Assembly (NCBI RefSeq): GCF_023498005.1
Contig: NZ_CP097289.1
Location: forward strand, 2,728,001-2,792,000
DNA length: 64,000 bases
Reading direction: 5' to 3'
From: Streptomyces durmitorensis
GTDB taxonomy: Bacteria; Actinomycetota; Actinomycetes; Streptomycetales; Streptomycetaceae
Part shown: one piece after another, positions 17,615-26,593 of the stretch
How positions within the stretch are numbered: position 1 is the first letter of the stretch
How the letters are laid out: every line of letters begins with the position of its first letter
The notes under the pieces: model-generated
What the model was told of the DNA's origin: nothing
The model's input: the letters and a program-made list of their open reading frames with translations, nothing else
The model's database searches: none
Position numbers and translations under genes: made by a program

Positions 17615-18469
17615 CTACTGCGGATCCGGCCCCTTGGCCACCGGACGGGACTCGTCGGACGACCACTCCGACCACGAGCCGACGTACAGCGACGCCGGGA
17701 TCCCCGCCACCGCGAGCGCGAGCACCTCATGGGCGCCGGACACGCCGGAGCCGCAGTAGACGCCGACCTCGGAAGTCCCGGACGCGCCCAGGGAGTTGAA
17801 GCGCTCCGCGAGATCGGCGGCCGGCCTGAAGGTGCCGTCCTCCGTGACGTTCTCCGTGGTCGGCGCGGAGACCGCGCCCGGGATGTGGCCGCCGACGCGG
17901 TCGATCGGCTCGACGTCACCGCGGTAGCGCTCGGCCGCGCGGGCGTCCAGGAGCAGCCCGGAGCGGGCCAGGGCCGCCGCGGCGTCGGCGTCGAGGAGGT
18001 CCGTGGTGTTCGTCTCCGGGACGAACGAGCCCTCGGCCTCAGGACGCTCGTCCCCCGCCTCCAGCGGGCCGCTCCACGCCGCGAGCCCGCCGTCGAGCAC
18101 CCGCACCGAGGGATGCCCCGTCCAGCGCAGCAGCCACCATGCGCGTGCGGCGGCCCAGCCCTGCCCGCCGTCGTACACGACCACGTCCCGGTCCGCCGAG
18201 ACCCCGGCCGCCCGCATCACCGATCCGAAGCGCTCCACGTCCGGCAGGGGGTGCCGTCCGGCCGAGCCCGCCGGGCCCGCGAGATCGGCGTCCAGATCGA
18301 CGAAGACCGCCCCGGGGACATGGCCCTTCTCGTACTCGGCGCGCCCGTCGAAAGCGGGGGCGCCCGCCGCCTTGGCGGTGCTCAGCTGCCAGCGGATGTC
18401 CAGGAGCACTGGCGGGTTCTCGCCCGCCAGGTCGCTCGCGAGTTCGGATGCGGAGATGATGGCATTCAT
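17615..18469 (-). CDS. Thiosulfate/3-mercaptopyruvate sulfurtransferase (rhodanese)
   Basis: 284 residues with two rhodanese domains. The N-terminal domain (about 1-140) lacks a catalytic Cys and has VVYDGG at that place. The C-terminal one carries the active loop YCGSGVSG with Cys239, between DARAAERYRG and LYVGSWSEWSS. It moves sulfur from thiosulfate or mercaptopyruvate to acceptors such as cyanide or proteins. Start chosen at MNAIISASEL; an ATG three codons upstream has a poorer ribosome-site spacing. Confidence 0.9.
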   Translation of the reverse strand: MNAIISASELASDLAGENPPVLLDIRWQLSTAKAAGAPAFDGRAEYEKGHVPGAVFVDLDADLAGPAGSAGRHPLPDVERFGSVMRAAGVSADRDVVVYDGGQGWAAARAWWLLRWTGHPSVRVLDGGLAAWSGPLEAGDERPEAEGSFVPETNTTDLLDADAAAALARSGLLLDARAAERYRGDVEPIDRVGGHIPGAVSAPTTENVTEDGTFRPAADLAERFNSLGASGTSEVGVYCGSGVSGAHEVLALAVAGIPASLYVGSWSEWSSDESRPVAKGPDPQ

Positions 18470-18791
18470 GGGCCCCATCCTTGCGTACGGGGTGGCCGCA
18501 TCGGTCAGGTCCGGCTACCCTGCTCCGCCGGACGACCGCCGAACACGCGGCGTACGGAACCGGGCACGCCGTGTACTGCCGAACGACACCACTGTGCAAT
18601 CGCGCGTTAACGGATGAGAAACGGCAAACCGGGCATCCTCTGAGCGGAGCCGGGGCAAGCGGCGCGGCCGGAGCGCGCGGCGCCACAGGTGGTGCGAGCA
18701 TCTGCACGGGCGGGCAAACGCGCGACATAGGTACGCGCGTTCGAAAGCGGAAGCCGAGCGGCCACCATGACGGGCCGAGGAGAGAGTGACG
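18470..18791. other. 322-bp divergent intergenic region
   Basis: Promoter space between the sulfurtransferase gene and the VOC gene. I see no ORF with appropriate codon bias, no strong hairpin and no operator I can name. Confidence 0.4.
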
Positions 18792-19598
18792 ATGACGGAG
18801 GCACGGGGGTCGACGGGTCAGCGTGACGGCTTGGGGGCCGTCCGCCGCACGCCCGGCACACCCACCTGGGTGAGCCTGATGGCGCATGGCCTGGCCACGA
18901 CCCAGGAGTTCTACGGAGCGTTGTTCGGCTGGGAGTTCCAGCCCGGCCCCGAGCAGCTCGGGCCCTACGTACGGGCGCTGCTCGACGGCCACGAGGTCGC
19001 CGGGATCGGTCAGCTGCCGCCCGATCACCATCTGCCGATCGCCTGGACGCCGTACATGGCGTCGGACGACGTGGACGCGACCGCCGAGGCCGTGCGGCAC
19101 TGCTGCGGCACGATCGGCGTCGGCCCGCTGGACGCGGGCCCGGCCGGGCGGATGGCCATCGCGGTGGACCCCGCGGGCGCGGTGTTCGGCATCTGGCAGG
19201 CGGCGGAGCATCTGGGCAGTGCCCTCGTCGGGGAGCCCGGCGCGCCCGCCTGGAACGAACTGGTGACCCACGAGACGGCGGGCGTCGTCAAGTTCTACCA
19301 AGCGGTCTTCGGGTACACCGAGGAGGCGGTCGTCTCGGCCGACTTCGACTATGTGACGCTCCAGGTCGAGGGCCGTCCCGTGGCCTCGGTGCACGGCATG
19401 GGCCAGGCCCTGCCGCGGGACCGGGGCGCGCACTGGATGACGTACTTCGAAGTGGCCGACGTGGACGAGTCGGTGGACCGGGTCGTCGAACTCGGCGGCC
19501 ATGTCGTCAAGCCCGCGCGGGCCGGCACCCACGGGCGGGTGGCCACGGTCGCCGACCCGGAGGGCGCGGTCTTCACCCTCGTGCGCTCGGAGAGCTGA
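18792..19598 (+). CDS. VOC-superfamily (glyoxalase-like) protein
   Basis: 268 residues with two VOC half-domains: the first begins GTPTWVSLMAHGLATTQEFYGALFGWEF, the second AWNELVTHETAGVVKFYQAVFGY. Both end in the 'DPAGAVFGIWQ' / 'DPEGAVFTLVR' beta-strand. This architecture is common in Streptomyces 'hydroxylase/glyoxalase' proteins of unknown substrate. The ATG at 18792 is preferred over an in-frame GTG six bases earlier because GGAGAG then lies at normal spacing. It ends 1 nt from the convergent tdk gene. Confidence 0.86.
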   Translation: MTEARGSTGQRDGLGAVRRTPGTPTWVSLMAHGLATTQEFYGALFGWEFQPGPEQLGPYVRALLDGHEVAGIGQLPPDHHLPIAWTPYMASDDVDATAEAVRHCCGTIGVGPLDAGPAGRMAIAVDPAGAVFGIWQAAEHLGSALVGEPGAPAWNELVTHETAGVVKFYQAVFGYTEEAVVSADFDYVTLQVEGRPVASVHGMGQALPRDRGAHWMTYFEVADVDESVDRVVELGGHVVKPARAGTHGRVATVADPEGAVFTLVRSES

Positions 19599-19599
19599 C

Positions 19600-20259
19600 T
19601 CAGGCGCGGGTGGCCGCGTCGACCGGCAGCACGTCGGGCGACAGGGCGCCCGCGTGGGAGCTCGCCGCCGTCATCCTGCGCCTGTGGTGACGGCGGCACA
19701 GCACTTCGTAACCCACCTCGTCCGCCGCGTGGTTGACGTCCCCGACGACGACCTGGGCGCCTTCGACGACCATCGCACCGCCTATCGTGCGGGCGTTGTG
19801 GGTGGCACGTGCACCGCACCAGCACAGGGCCTCGACCTGCAGCACCTCGACGCGGTCGGCGAGTTCGACCAGGCGCTGCGAGCCGGGGAAGAGCTTGGAG
19901 CGGAAGTCCGTGGTGATGCCGAACGCGAAGACGTCCAGGCCCAGGTCGTCGACGACGCGGGCCAGTTGGTCGATCTGCCCGGGGGCGAGGAACTGCGCCT
20001 CGTCCGCGATCACGTAGTCGGCGCGGCCGCCCTGCGAGAGGTGGTCGACGAGATGGGCGTAGAAGTCGAAGTCGTCCGCGGCCTCGATCGCGTCCGTGAC
20101 GAGGCCGAGCCGCGAGGAGAGCTTGCCCTCGCCCGCCCGGTCGTCACGGGTGAAGATCATCCCCTTCAGGCCGCGGGTCGAGCGGTTGTGCTCGATCTGC
20201 AGAGCCAGCGTGCTCTTTCCGCAGTCCATCGTTCCGGAGAAGAACACCAGCTCGGGCAT
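19600..20259 (-). CDS. tdk: Thymidine kinase
   Basis: Phosphorylates thymidine with ATP (salvage route to dTMP). 219 residues with the Walker A loop GTMDCGKST, DEAQF (Walker B), a lasso region LFPGSQRL and a zinc site formed by CWCG and CRRHH. This is the type II, tetrameric kind. It lies 72 nt after the phosphodiesterase gene on the same strand and may share its transcript. Confidence 0.95.
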   Translation of the reverse strand: MPELVFFSGTMDCGKSTLALQIEHNRSTRGLKGMIFTRDDRAGEGKLSSRLGLVTDAIEAADDFDFYAHLVDHLSQGGRADYVIADEAQFLAPGQIDQLARVVDDLGLDVFAFGITTDFRSKLFPGSQRLVELADRVEVLQVEALCWCGARATHNARTIGGAMVVEGAQVVVGDVNHAADEVGYEVLCRRHHRRRMTAASSHAGALSPDVLPVDAATRA

Positions 20260-20331
20260 GGGGAGTTGAGGCCTTTCGAGGCGTACGGATTTCGGGGCGT
20301 ACGAGGGGACAGTGTGCGCCCGGGGGCGCGG

Positions 20332-21525
20332 TCAGGGGCGTACTTCGAGGAGCGGCACGAGCTGCTCGACGGCGGTCATCGAACCGTGCATGCCGACCAG
20401 GGCCGACTCCTTCGGTTCCTTCTCGGTGGCGATGATCGCCACGTCGTCGTGGGCCGCCGCCACGACGTCGCCGATGCGTCCGTACACCCGCTCGTCCATG
20501 GCTCCGGGCGGGCCGAACCAGCCCGCCGCGATCGCCTCGTCCCGGCTCGCCACCCAGAACTGCTCGCCGAGCACCTCGCGCCAGACGGTCAGGACGTCGT
20601 TCTCGGCGCCCGGCACCGCGTACACATGGCGGGCACGGCCCTCGCCGCCGAGGAGGGCGACGCCCGCGCGCAGCTCCCAGTCCTCGTCGAAGTCGATGCG
20701 GGACTGCTCGTCGAAGGGGATGTCGAGCATGCCGTGGTCGGCGGTGACGTACAGGGCGCTGCGCGGCGGGAGTTGCTCGGCCAGGCGCTGGACCAGGCGG
20801 TCCACGTACATGAGCTGGCCGCGCCAGGCGTCGGAGTCCACGCCGAAGCGGTGCCCCTTGCCGTCCACCTCCGCGTAGTACGTGTAGACCAGCGAACGGT
20901 CGCCCGCGCCCAGTTGCTCGGCCGCGAGGTCCATGCGGTCCTCGCCGGAGAGCTTGCCCCGGAAGCTGCCGCCGCTCAGCGCGATCTTGGTGAGCGGGGT
21001 CCTCTCGAAGGTCGGCGACGACACCTGGGCGGTGTGCACGCCGGCGGCGTGGGCCTGCTGGAAGACGGTGGGGTACGGCTGCCACTTGCGCGGGTCCGTC
21101 CACGGGTTCCAGCGGAGCTGGTTCATCAGCTCGCCTGTGGCGGGGTTGCGGACGGTGTAGCCCGGCAGACCGTGCGACGCGGGCGGCAGGCCCGTGCCGA
21201 CCGAGGCCAGGGAGGTCGCCGTGGTGGCGGGGAAGCCCGCGGTGATCGGACGTCCCGTACCGCCCCGCGAGGAGCTGATCAGCGAGGTCAGGAAAGGGGC
21301 TTCGTCCGGGTGGGCGCGGAGCTGCTCCCAGCCGAGGCCGTCGATCAGGAAGACGCAGTTCCGGTCGGCCGGGGCGAGTTCCGGGATGACGGGCGAGAAG
21401 CCCTCGACGCCCTGGTGGGAGACGAGCGTGGGCAGCAGGTCGGCGAGGGAGCCCGCGCCGTACTCGGGCAGGGGTGCGGAGTCGAGGGAGAGCGGCTGCA
21501 CGTCGTCCCAGGCGGGCAGCGGCAT
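20332..21525 (-). CDS. Alkaline-phosphatase-superfamily phosphodiesterase/nucleotide pyrophosphatase
   Basis: 397 residues of the PF01663 type. FLIDGLGW gives the first metal ligand, FPATTATSL holds the likely Thr nucleophile, VYTYYAEVDGKGHRFG and VTADHGMLDIP give further ligands, and VGMHGSMT is the last His. No signal peptide is seen, so it acts in the cytoplasm; substrate unknown. The ATG shares its A with the stop of the DUF5998 gene (TGATG), indicating coupled translation. Confidence 0.9.
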   Translation of the reverse strand: MPLPAWDDVQPLSLDSAPLPEYGAGSLADLLPTLVSHQGVEGFSPVIPELAPADRNCVFLIDGLGWEQLRAHPDEAPFLTSLISSSRGGTGRPITAGFPATTATSLASVGTGLPPASHGLPGYTVRNPATGELMNQLRWNPWTDPRKWQPYPTVFQQAHAAGVHTAQVSSPTFERTPLTKIALSGGSFRGKLSGEDRMDLAAEQLGAGDRSLVYTYYAEVDGKGHRFGVDSDAWRGQLMYVDRLVQRLAEQLPPRSALYVTADHGMLDIPFDEQSRIDFDEDWELRAGVALLGGEGRARHVYAVPGAENDVLTVWREVLGEQFWVASRDEAIAAGWFGPPGAMDERVYGRIGDVVAAAHDDVAIIATEKEPKESALVGMHGSMTAVEQLVPLLEVRP

Positions 21526-22112
21526 CAGCGGGCGGTCTCCGCGGTCGCCTCGGACAGCGCCTGCGCGAAGGCCAGGGTCTGGCGCACGGTGTCCGGGCCG
21601 TCGCCCGCCTCGCTGACCCGCAGGCTGAGGTCGTCGGCGGTGGAGCTGCCGGTGTAGCCGTGGTCGGCCTCGCAGTTGGGGTCGCCGCAGGCCGCGGGCT
21701 CCAGGTCGATGCGCGACACGGCGCCCCAGCCGATGGTCAGGACGACCTCGCGGGGCATCGAGCCCGGGACGTACTTCTCGGGGTTGGCGACGACACGGCT
21801 GACGACGACGGACGAGATTCGGCCGATCTTCACGGACTCCGTGGAGGTCGTCGCGTACGGAGTCGGCGACGTGCTGTCCGCCGCCTGCTCGTCCGTGTGG
21901 CTGACGATGAAGCGGGTGCCGGTCAGGACGAGGACCGTCACGTGCCTGCGCACTTCGTTCGCGTCGAACGTGGTCTCCTGGTGGACCAGGAACGACCCGA
22001 TGGGCTCGCCGCCGATCGCGGCCTCCACCGCCTCGGCCACGAGGGCCGGGTAGTAGCCACTGCGCTCGATCGCCGCGCGCAGCCCCTGGGTCGTCGTACC
22101 GGTCTTTGCCAT
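21525..22112 (-). CDS. DUF5998 family protein
   Basis: 195 residues from MAKTGTTTQGLRAAIERSGYYPALV. It is mostly beta-sheet, with VTVLVLTGTRFIVSHTDEQ and the short metal-site-like element CGDPNCEADH near residue 150. AGGATGG upstream supports this Met over the one three codons earlier. It is conserved and uncharacterised in Actinobacteria, and translationally coupled to the phosphodiesterase downstream. Confidence 0.83.
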   Translation of the reverse strand: MAKTGTTTQGLRAAIERSGYYPALVAEAVEAAIGGEPIGSFLVHQETTFDANEVRRHVTVLVLTGTRFIVSHTDEQAADSTSPTPYATTSTESVKIGRISSVVVSRVVANPEKYVPGSMPREVVLTIGWGAVSRIDLEPAACGDPNCEADHGYTGSSTADDLSLRVSEAGDGPDTVRQTLAFAQALSEATAETAR

Positions 22113-22163
22113 GCCGTCCATCCTACGACCCGGCGGAGGCCCCACGGTGCCCCACCGGCCGCC

Positions 22164-25016
22164 TCAGTACCCCGGCAGGGCCCGCGGGCCGAGGTCGCTG
22201 CGGGCGGGCGGGGGTGCGAGCCGCACGGAGGCGCCGAGCACGGAGAGGCCGCGCTGGGCGACGACCACGGGTTCCAGGGACACGGCGACCACCTCGGGGT
22301 GATCGTCCACGAGGCGCGAGACCCGCTGGAGCAGCTCCTCCAGGGCCGGGGTGTCCACGGGCGCCGAGCCGCGCCAGCCGAAGAGGAGCGGGGCGGTCCG
22401 GATGGATCTGACCAGGGAGCCCGCGTCGCGCTCGGTGACCGGGATCAGCCGGTGCCCGGTGTCGCCGAGCAGCTCGGACGCGGCGCCGGCGAGCCCGAAC
22501 GAGAGCACCGCTCCGGCCGCCGGGTCGATGACCGCGCGGACGACGGTGTCGACGCCGCGGGGTGCCATCGCCTGCACGACGGGCCGCAGCTCGGCGGGCT
22601 TGCCGAAGGCTTCGGTCAATTCGGCGTAGGCGCGGCGCAGTTGCTCCTCGTCCGCCAGGTCGAGCCGCACGCCGCCGAGGTCGGCGCGGTGGCGCAGGTG
22701 CGGGGCCGTGGTCTTGAGGGCCACGGGGTAGCCGAGGGTGTGGGCGGCCGCCACGGCCGCGTCGGGGTCGGGCGCGGGCCGGGCGTCCCGTACGTCGATG
22801 CCGTACCGCCCGAGCAGTTCGCGGGCGTCGTCCTGGGCGAGGGTGGCGCCGCGCGGGTCGTCCTGCTCGACGAGGAGCTCGCCGATCCGCCGGGCGGCAC
22901 CGCTCTCGTCGATGTCCTCGTACTCATGGACCTTCCCGGGCTCCCTGGCCTCGCGCCGCCACTGGGCGTACTTCACGGCTTCGGCGAGGGCACGGACGGC
23001 ACGCTCTGCGGCGGGGTAGGCGGGGATGCGGTAGGCCTCTCCTGCCGCGGTTTCTGTGGGCGCCTGTGCTGCGTGCGCGCCCTCCGTCGGCGTTGCTGTG
23101 AGCGTGCGTCCCGCGGGGCGATGGGGGCCTGCGGAAGCAGAGGCGGCGTCAGGGCGAGTACGCGTCGCGGCAGCCAACGCTTCGGCGAGGCCGCCGAGTT
23201 CCACGTGGACCACGGCCACCGGCTTCGCGGGGCAGCCGGCAGCCGCCTCCCGCAGCGCGGCGGCGAGCTCCTCGCCCTCGGGCGACCCCGTGGCCCCGTC
23301 CTCCCCCACCCAGGGAATCGCCGTGACGATCACGGCGTCGCAGGCGTCGTCCGACAGCGCATCGGCGAGCGCGGCCCGGAAGTCGTCCGGGGTGGCCCCC
23401 GTGGTCAGGTCCAGGGGCGGCAGCGGCCGGAGCCCGTCGGCGACGCACGCGTCGTACGTGAGAAGCCCGAGCGACTCGGAGTTGCCGAGGACGGCGACCC
23501 GCGGCCCGGAGGGCAACGGCTGCCCGGCGAGCAGCAGCCCCGCGTCCACCATCTCGGTGACGGTGTCCACCCGGATGACCCCCGCCTGGCGCAGCAGCGC
23601 CGACACCGTGGCGTACGGAAGCCGCGTGGCCTGCACCGTGTGCCCCGTGGGCGCGATCCCGCTGTGCCGCGCGCCCTGCACCACGACCAGCGGCTTCGCC
23701 GTCGCCGCGCGCCGGGCGAGCCGGGTGAACTTGCGCGGGTTGCCGATGGATTCGAGGTACATCAGGGCGACATCGGTGTCCGGGTCCTCGTACCAGTACT
23801 GGAGGACGTCGTTGCCGGACACGTCCGCGCGGTTGCCCGCGCTCACGAAGGTCGAAAGGCCCGCACCGCGCCGGTGCAGCCCGGAGAGGAGCGCGATGCC
23901 GATCGCGCCGGACTGGGTGAAGAGGCCGATCCGCCCGCGCTCGGGGGGATGCGGGGCGAGCGAGGCGTTGAGCCGCACGTCCGGCGACGTATTGATGACC
24001 CCGAAGGCGTTCGGGCCGAGGATGCGCGTGCCGTACGACCGCGCCTGGCGCACCAGTTCGCGCTGCCGCTCCCGCCCTTCGGGACCGCTCTCCGCGTACC
24101 CGGCGGAGATCACGACGAGCCCGAGCACCCCGCGCTCACCGCACTCGGCGACGGCCTGCGGCACCCGCTCGGCGGGCACGGTCACGACGGCGAGCTCGAC
24201 GGTCTCGTCGATGTCCCGCACGGAGCGGTACGCGGGCACCCCGTCGACCTCGGCCCCCTCGTCGAACGCGCTGTTCACCGCGTACAGCCGCCCCGTGAAG
24301 CCCGCCTCGCGCAGATTGCGCAGGACGCTGCGGCCCACGCCGCCCGGCGTGCGCCCGACGCCGATCACGGCGACCGACGCCGGTGTGAGCAGCCGCTGCA
24401 CCGACCGCGCCTCGGCGCGCTGCTCACGGGCGCGCTGCACGGCGAGCGAGCGGTCGGTCGGCTCCAGATCGAATTCGAGGCGGACGACGCCGTCCTCGAA
24501 GCTGCGCTTCTGCTGGTAGCCCGCGTCCGTGAACACCTTGATCATCTTGGTGTTGGCGGGCAGCACCTCGGCGACGAAGCGGCGGATGCCCCGCTCCCTG
24601 GCGACGGCGGCGATGTGTTCGAGGAGCGTGGAGGCGACGCCCCTGCCCTGGTGGGCGTCCTGCACGAGGAAGGCGACCTCGGCCTCGTCGGCGGGCGCGC
24701 TCGCGGACATGCCGCGGGAGTCGATGCGGTCGAAGCGCACGGTGGCGATGAACTCGCCGCCCACGGTGGCGGCCAGACCGACCCGGTCCACCTGGTCGTG
24801 ATGGGTGAAGCGGTGCACGTCCTTGGCGGACAGGCGGGGGTAGGGCGCGAAGAAGCGGTAGTACTTCGACTCGTCCGAGACCTGCTCGTAGAAGCTGACC
24901 AGGCGGTCCGCGTCCTCGGCCGTGATCGGCCTGATCCGGGCGGTGCCTCCGTCACGCAGGACGACATCGGCTTCCCAGTGGGAGGGGTATGCGTGCCGGT
25001 CCGACGGGGTCTGCAT
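22164..25016 (-). CDS. pat: Protein acetyltransferase Pat: N-terminal GNAT fused to NDP-forming acyl-CoA synthetase-like domain
   Basis: 950 residues. The GNAT domain (about 15-175) holds the acetyl-CoA loop HQGRGVAS and a C-terminal strand typical of lysine acetyltransferases. The rest matches NDP-forming acyl-CoA synthetases: CoA-binding (SVAVIGVGRTPGGVG), ligase (FTQSGAIGIALLSG) and ATP-grasp-like (YPVALKTTAPHLRHR, GVRLDLADEEQLR) parts. The place of the phospho-His reads GHTVQATRLP rather than the classic SHTGALAG, so ligase activity is doubtful. S. lividans PatA, with the same GNAT-first layout, acetylates acyl-CoA synthetases. A Pro/Ala/Thr-rich insert lies near residues 640-680. It is divergent from ptsH. 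Confidence 0.92.
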   Translation of the reverse strand: MQTPSDRHAYPSHWEADVVLRDGGTARIRPITAEDADRLVSFYEQVSDESKYYRFFAPYPRLSAKDVHRFTHHDQVDRVGLAATVGGEFIATVRFDRIDSRGMSASAPADEAEVAFLVQDAHQGRGVASTLLEHIAAVARERGIRRFVAEVLPANTKMIKVFTDAGYQQKRSFEDGVVRLEFDLEPTDRSLAVQRAREQRAEARSVQRLLTPASVAVIGVGRTPGGVGRSVLRNLREAGFTGRLYAVNSAFDEGAEVDGVPAYRSVRDIDETVELAVVTVPAERVPQAVAECGERGVLGLVVISAGYAESGPEGRERQRELVRQARSYGTRILGPNAFGVINTSPDVRLNASLAPHPPERGRIGLFTQSGAIGIALLSGLHRRGAGLSTFVSAGNRADVSGNDVLQYWYEDPDTDVALMYLESIGNPRKFTRLARRAATAKPLVVVQGARHSGIAPTGHTVQATRLPYATVSALLRQAGVIRVDTVTEMVDAGLLLAGQPLPSGPRVAVLGNSESLGLLTYDACVADGLRPLPPLDLTTGATPDDFRAALADALSDDACDAVIVTAIPWVGEDGATGSPEGEELAAALREAAAGCPAKPVAVVHVELGGLAEALAAATRTRPDAASASAGPHRPAGRTLTATPTEGAHAAQAPTETAAGEAYRIPAYPAAERAVRALAEAVKYAQWRREAREPGKVHEYEDIDESGAARRIGELLVEQDDPRGATLAQDDARELLGRYGIDVRDARPAPDPDAAVAAAHTLGYPVALKTTAPHLRHRADLGGVRLDLADEEQLRRAYAELTEAFGKPAELRPVVQAMAPRGVDTVVRAVIDPAAGAVLSFGLAGAASELLGDTGHRLIPVTERDAGSLVRSIRTAPLLFGWRGSAPVDTPALEELLQRVSRLVDDHPEVVAVSLEPVVVAQRGLSVLGASVRLAPPPARSDLGPRALPGY

Positions 25017-25184
25017 GGGGCCAGGGTACGGGTCGCGGGGGCGCCGCGGCCGGGGCAGGCTAGGAGTCGTCGAGGGCCGGGACGTGGGCCCCGTGGCACA
25101 AGGACGTACGGTCGACGGAGTACGGACCAACCGTCGACCGGGTGCGGACCGACGTCCCGCGGAGCACTCGCGACGGCATGAGAC

Positions 25185-25200
25185 ACTGGTCTAGACAAGT
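25185..25200. promoter_or_regulatory. DasR operator (dre site) before ptsH
   Basis: ACTGGTCTAGACAAGT matches the palindromic DasR consensus ACTGGTCTAGACCAGT at 15 of 16 positions, 28-43 bp before the ptsH start. DasR is the GntR-type repressor released by aminosugar phosphates; ptsH is a known DasR target in S. coelicolor. Confidence 0.9.
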
Positions 25201-25227
25201 GTGAAACACCTGGAAGGGCAGCAACAC

Positions 25228-25509
25228 ATGGCTGAGCGCCGCGTCAACGTCGGCTGGGCCGAGGGCCTCCACGCCCGACCCGCCTCCATCTTCGTCCGCG
25301 CGGCCACCGCCGCCGGCGTCCCCGTGACGATCGCCAAGGCTGACGGCAACCCCGTGAACGCCGGCTCCATGCTCGCCGTGCTCGGCCTGGGCGCGCAGGG
25401 CGGCGAGGAGATCGTCCTCGCCTCCGACGCCGAGGGCGCGGACGCCGCTCTCGACCGTCTGGCGAAGCTGGTCGCGGACGGCCTCGAGGAACTCCCCGAG
25501 ACCGTCTAG
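25228..25509 (+). CDS. ptsH: Phosphocarrier protein HPr
   Basis: 93-residue PTS phosphocarrier that passes phosphate from enzyme I to sugar-specific EIIA proteins, here mainly for N-acetylglucosamine uptake. The active-site motif GLHARPAS holds the phospho-His, and VNAGSMLAVLGLGAQ covers the region of the regulatory serine. GGAAGGG upstream of ATG (MAERRVNVGW) fixes the start. A DasR site precedes it and a strong terminator follows, so it is a single-gene unit. Confidence 0.97.
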   Translation: MAERRVNVGWAEGLHARPASIFVRAATAAGVPVTIAKADGNPVNAGSMLAVLGLGAQGGEEIVLASDAEGADAALDRLAKLVADGLEELPETV

Positions 25510-25527
25510 TAAAGACTGGCACTCATA

Positions 25528-25568
25528 CGCCGAAGGGCCCGCCCGAATTAGGGGCGGGCCCTTCGGCG
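25528..25568 (+). terminator. Terminator after ptsH
   Basis: Perfect 17-bp stem (25528-25544 with 25552-25568, arm CGCCGAAGGGCCCGCCC), followed by a short T-rich run. Confidence 0.93.
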
Positions 25569-25667
25569 TTTCTGCTCACATTCAGCGAATATCCAGAACT
25601 CCCGCCACATTCGGGCAGCAGAAATAATCCCCCGCCGAATAACACTTCTTTGTATACGGCGCCTCTG

Positions 25668-26378
25668 TTAATGCCGGAGGCCCACCGTGTTTACGGCATG
25701 TTGCGAATCCCTCACACGATCACGGTCGCGATCGCGGCCCCGATCAGCTCGCGAAGGAGCGCGCAGCCGGTGCACGGCCGTCGACCGCTCCGTGTGGGCC
25801 GCGGTGAGCGACCTGGCCCGCTCCGCGTCCCCGCGCGCCACCGCGTCGACGATCGCGGCGTGCTCCGCCCAGGCCTCAACGGGGGCTGCCGACGTCTCGA
25901 CCACGTACATCCAGGCGATCTTGTGCCGGAGCTGGGTGAGCAGCGCCGTGAGGCCGGGGCTGCCGGACGACTGGGCGAGCGTCTCGTGGAACCAGCCGCC
26001 CAGCGAGCGCAGATCCTCGCTCTGACCGCGCCTGGAGCGCTCCTGGCCCAACCTGACGAGGCCGCGCAGGACCTTCAGGTGAGCCTCCGTGCGGCGCTGT
26101 GCGGCGCGGGCGGCGCCCAGCGGCTCCAGGAGCGTGCGGATCTCCAGGAGGTCGGCCGCCTCCTGTTCGGTCGGCTCGGCGACGCACGCGCCCGCGTGCC
26201 GCCGTGTGACGACGAAGCCCTCGGCCTCCAGGGTGCGCAGTGCCTCGCGCACGGGGACGCGGGAGACCCCGTAGCGGCGGGCGAGCAGTTCCTCGGTGAG
26301 CCGGCCGCCCCGTTCGTAGACACCGGAGACGATGTCGTCCCGGATGGCCGTGCACACCGAGTGCGCGGGAATGCGCAT
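25668..26378 (-). CDS. GntR-family (FCD type) transcriptional regulator
   Basis: 236 residues. The N-terminal winged helix includes IRDDIVSGVYERGGRLTEELLARRYGVSRVPVREALRTLEAEGFV. The C-terminal all-helical FCD domain includes EIRTLLEPLGA and WAEHAAIVDAVARGDAERARSL, with His residues that normally hold a metal and bind a carboxylate ligand. GGAGGTC before the ATG confirms the start. The tail is very basic (ADRGRDRDRDRVRD), which is unusual. Target unknown; it stands next to ptsH but ends convergently with it. Confidence 0.9.
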   Translation of the reverse strand: MRIPAHSVCTAIRDDIVSGVYERGGRLTEELLARRYGVSRVPVREALRTLEAEGFVVTRRHAGACVAEPTEQEAADLLEIRTLLEPLGAARAAQRRTEAHLKVLRGLVRLGQERSRRGQSEDLRSLGGWFHETLAQSSGSPGLTALLTQLRHKIAWMYVVETSAAPVEAWAEHAAIVDAVARGDAERARSLTAAHTERSTAVHRLRAPSRADRGRDRDRDRVRDSQHAVNTVGLRH

Positions 26379-26514
26379 GACCTGACCTCCGCCTTAATCC
26401 CCGCGAAACGCGGTCGATCGACGCCTTTTCAGTGACTCTATTGCAGAGCGGCTGAATTTCCGACGGTCGGCCGAAATCCATGGATACTTTTGGCCAAAGG
26501 CGAGGCGGGAACGG

Positions 26515-26549
26515 CGAAAGCCCCGGCTCTCGACGAGCCGGGGCTTTCG
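26515..26549 (-). terminator. Terminator after the M23 peptidase gene
   Basis: Perfect 15-bp stem (26515-26529 with 26535-26549, arm CGAAAGCCCCGGCTC) with loop TCGAC, 45 bp past the M23 stop codon. Confidence 0.9.
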
Positions 26550-26593
26550 GTGAATCAGGTGCGCTTCGTGCGACCGCCTGGGTCCGGACCGGA

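Noticed and set aside
21474..25181. 1235-codon open frame on the plus strand across the pat gene and DUF5998 gene
   Set aside because: It runs antisense to well-supported genes with clear motifs; its product is a repetitive Arg/Gly/Ala/Val string without motifs.
25512..25527. CTGGCACTC after ptsH, a possible HrcA (HAIR/CIRCE-like) site
   Set aside because: Only one half of the inverted repeat is present; no GAGTGC partner follows at the right distance.
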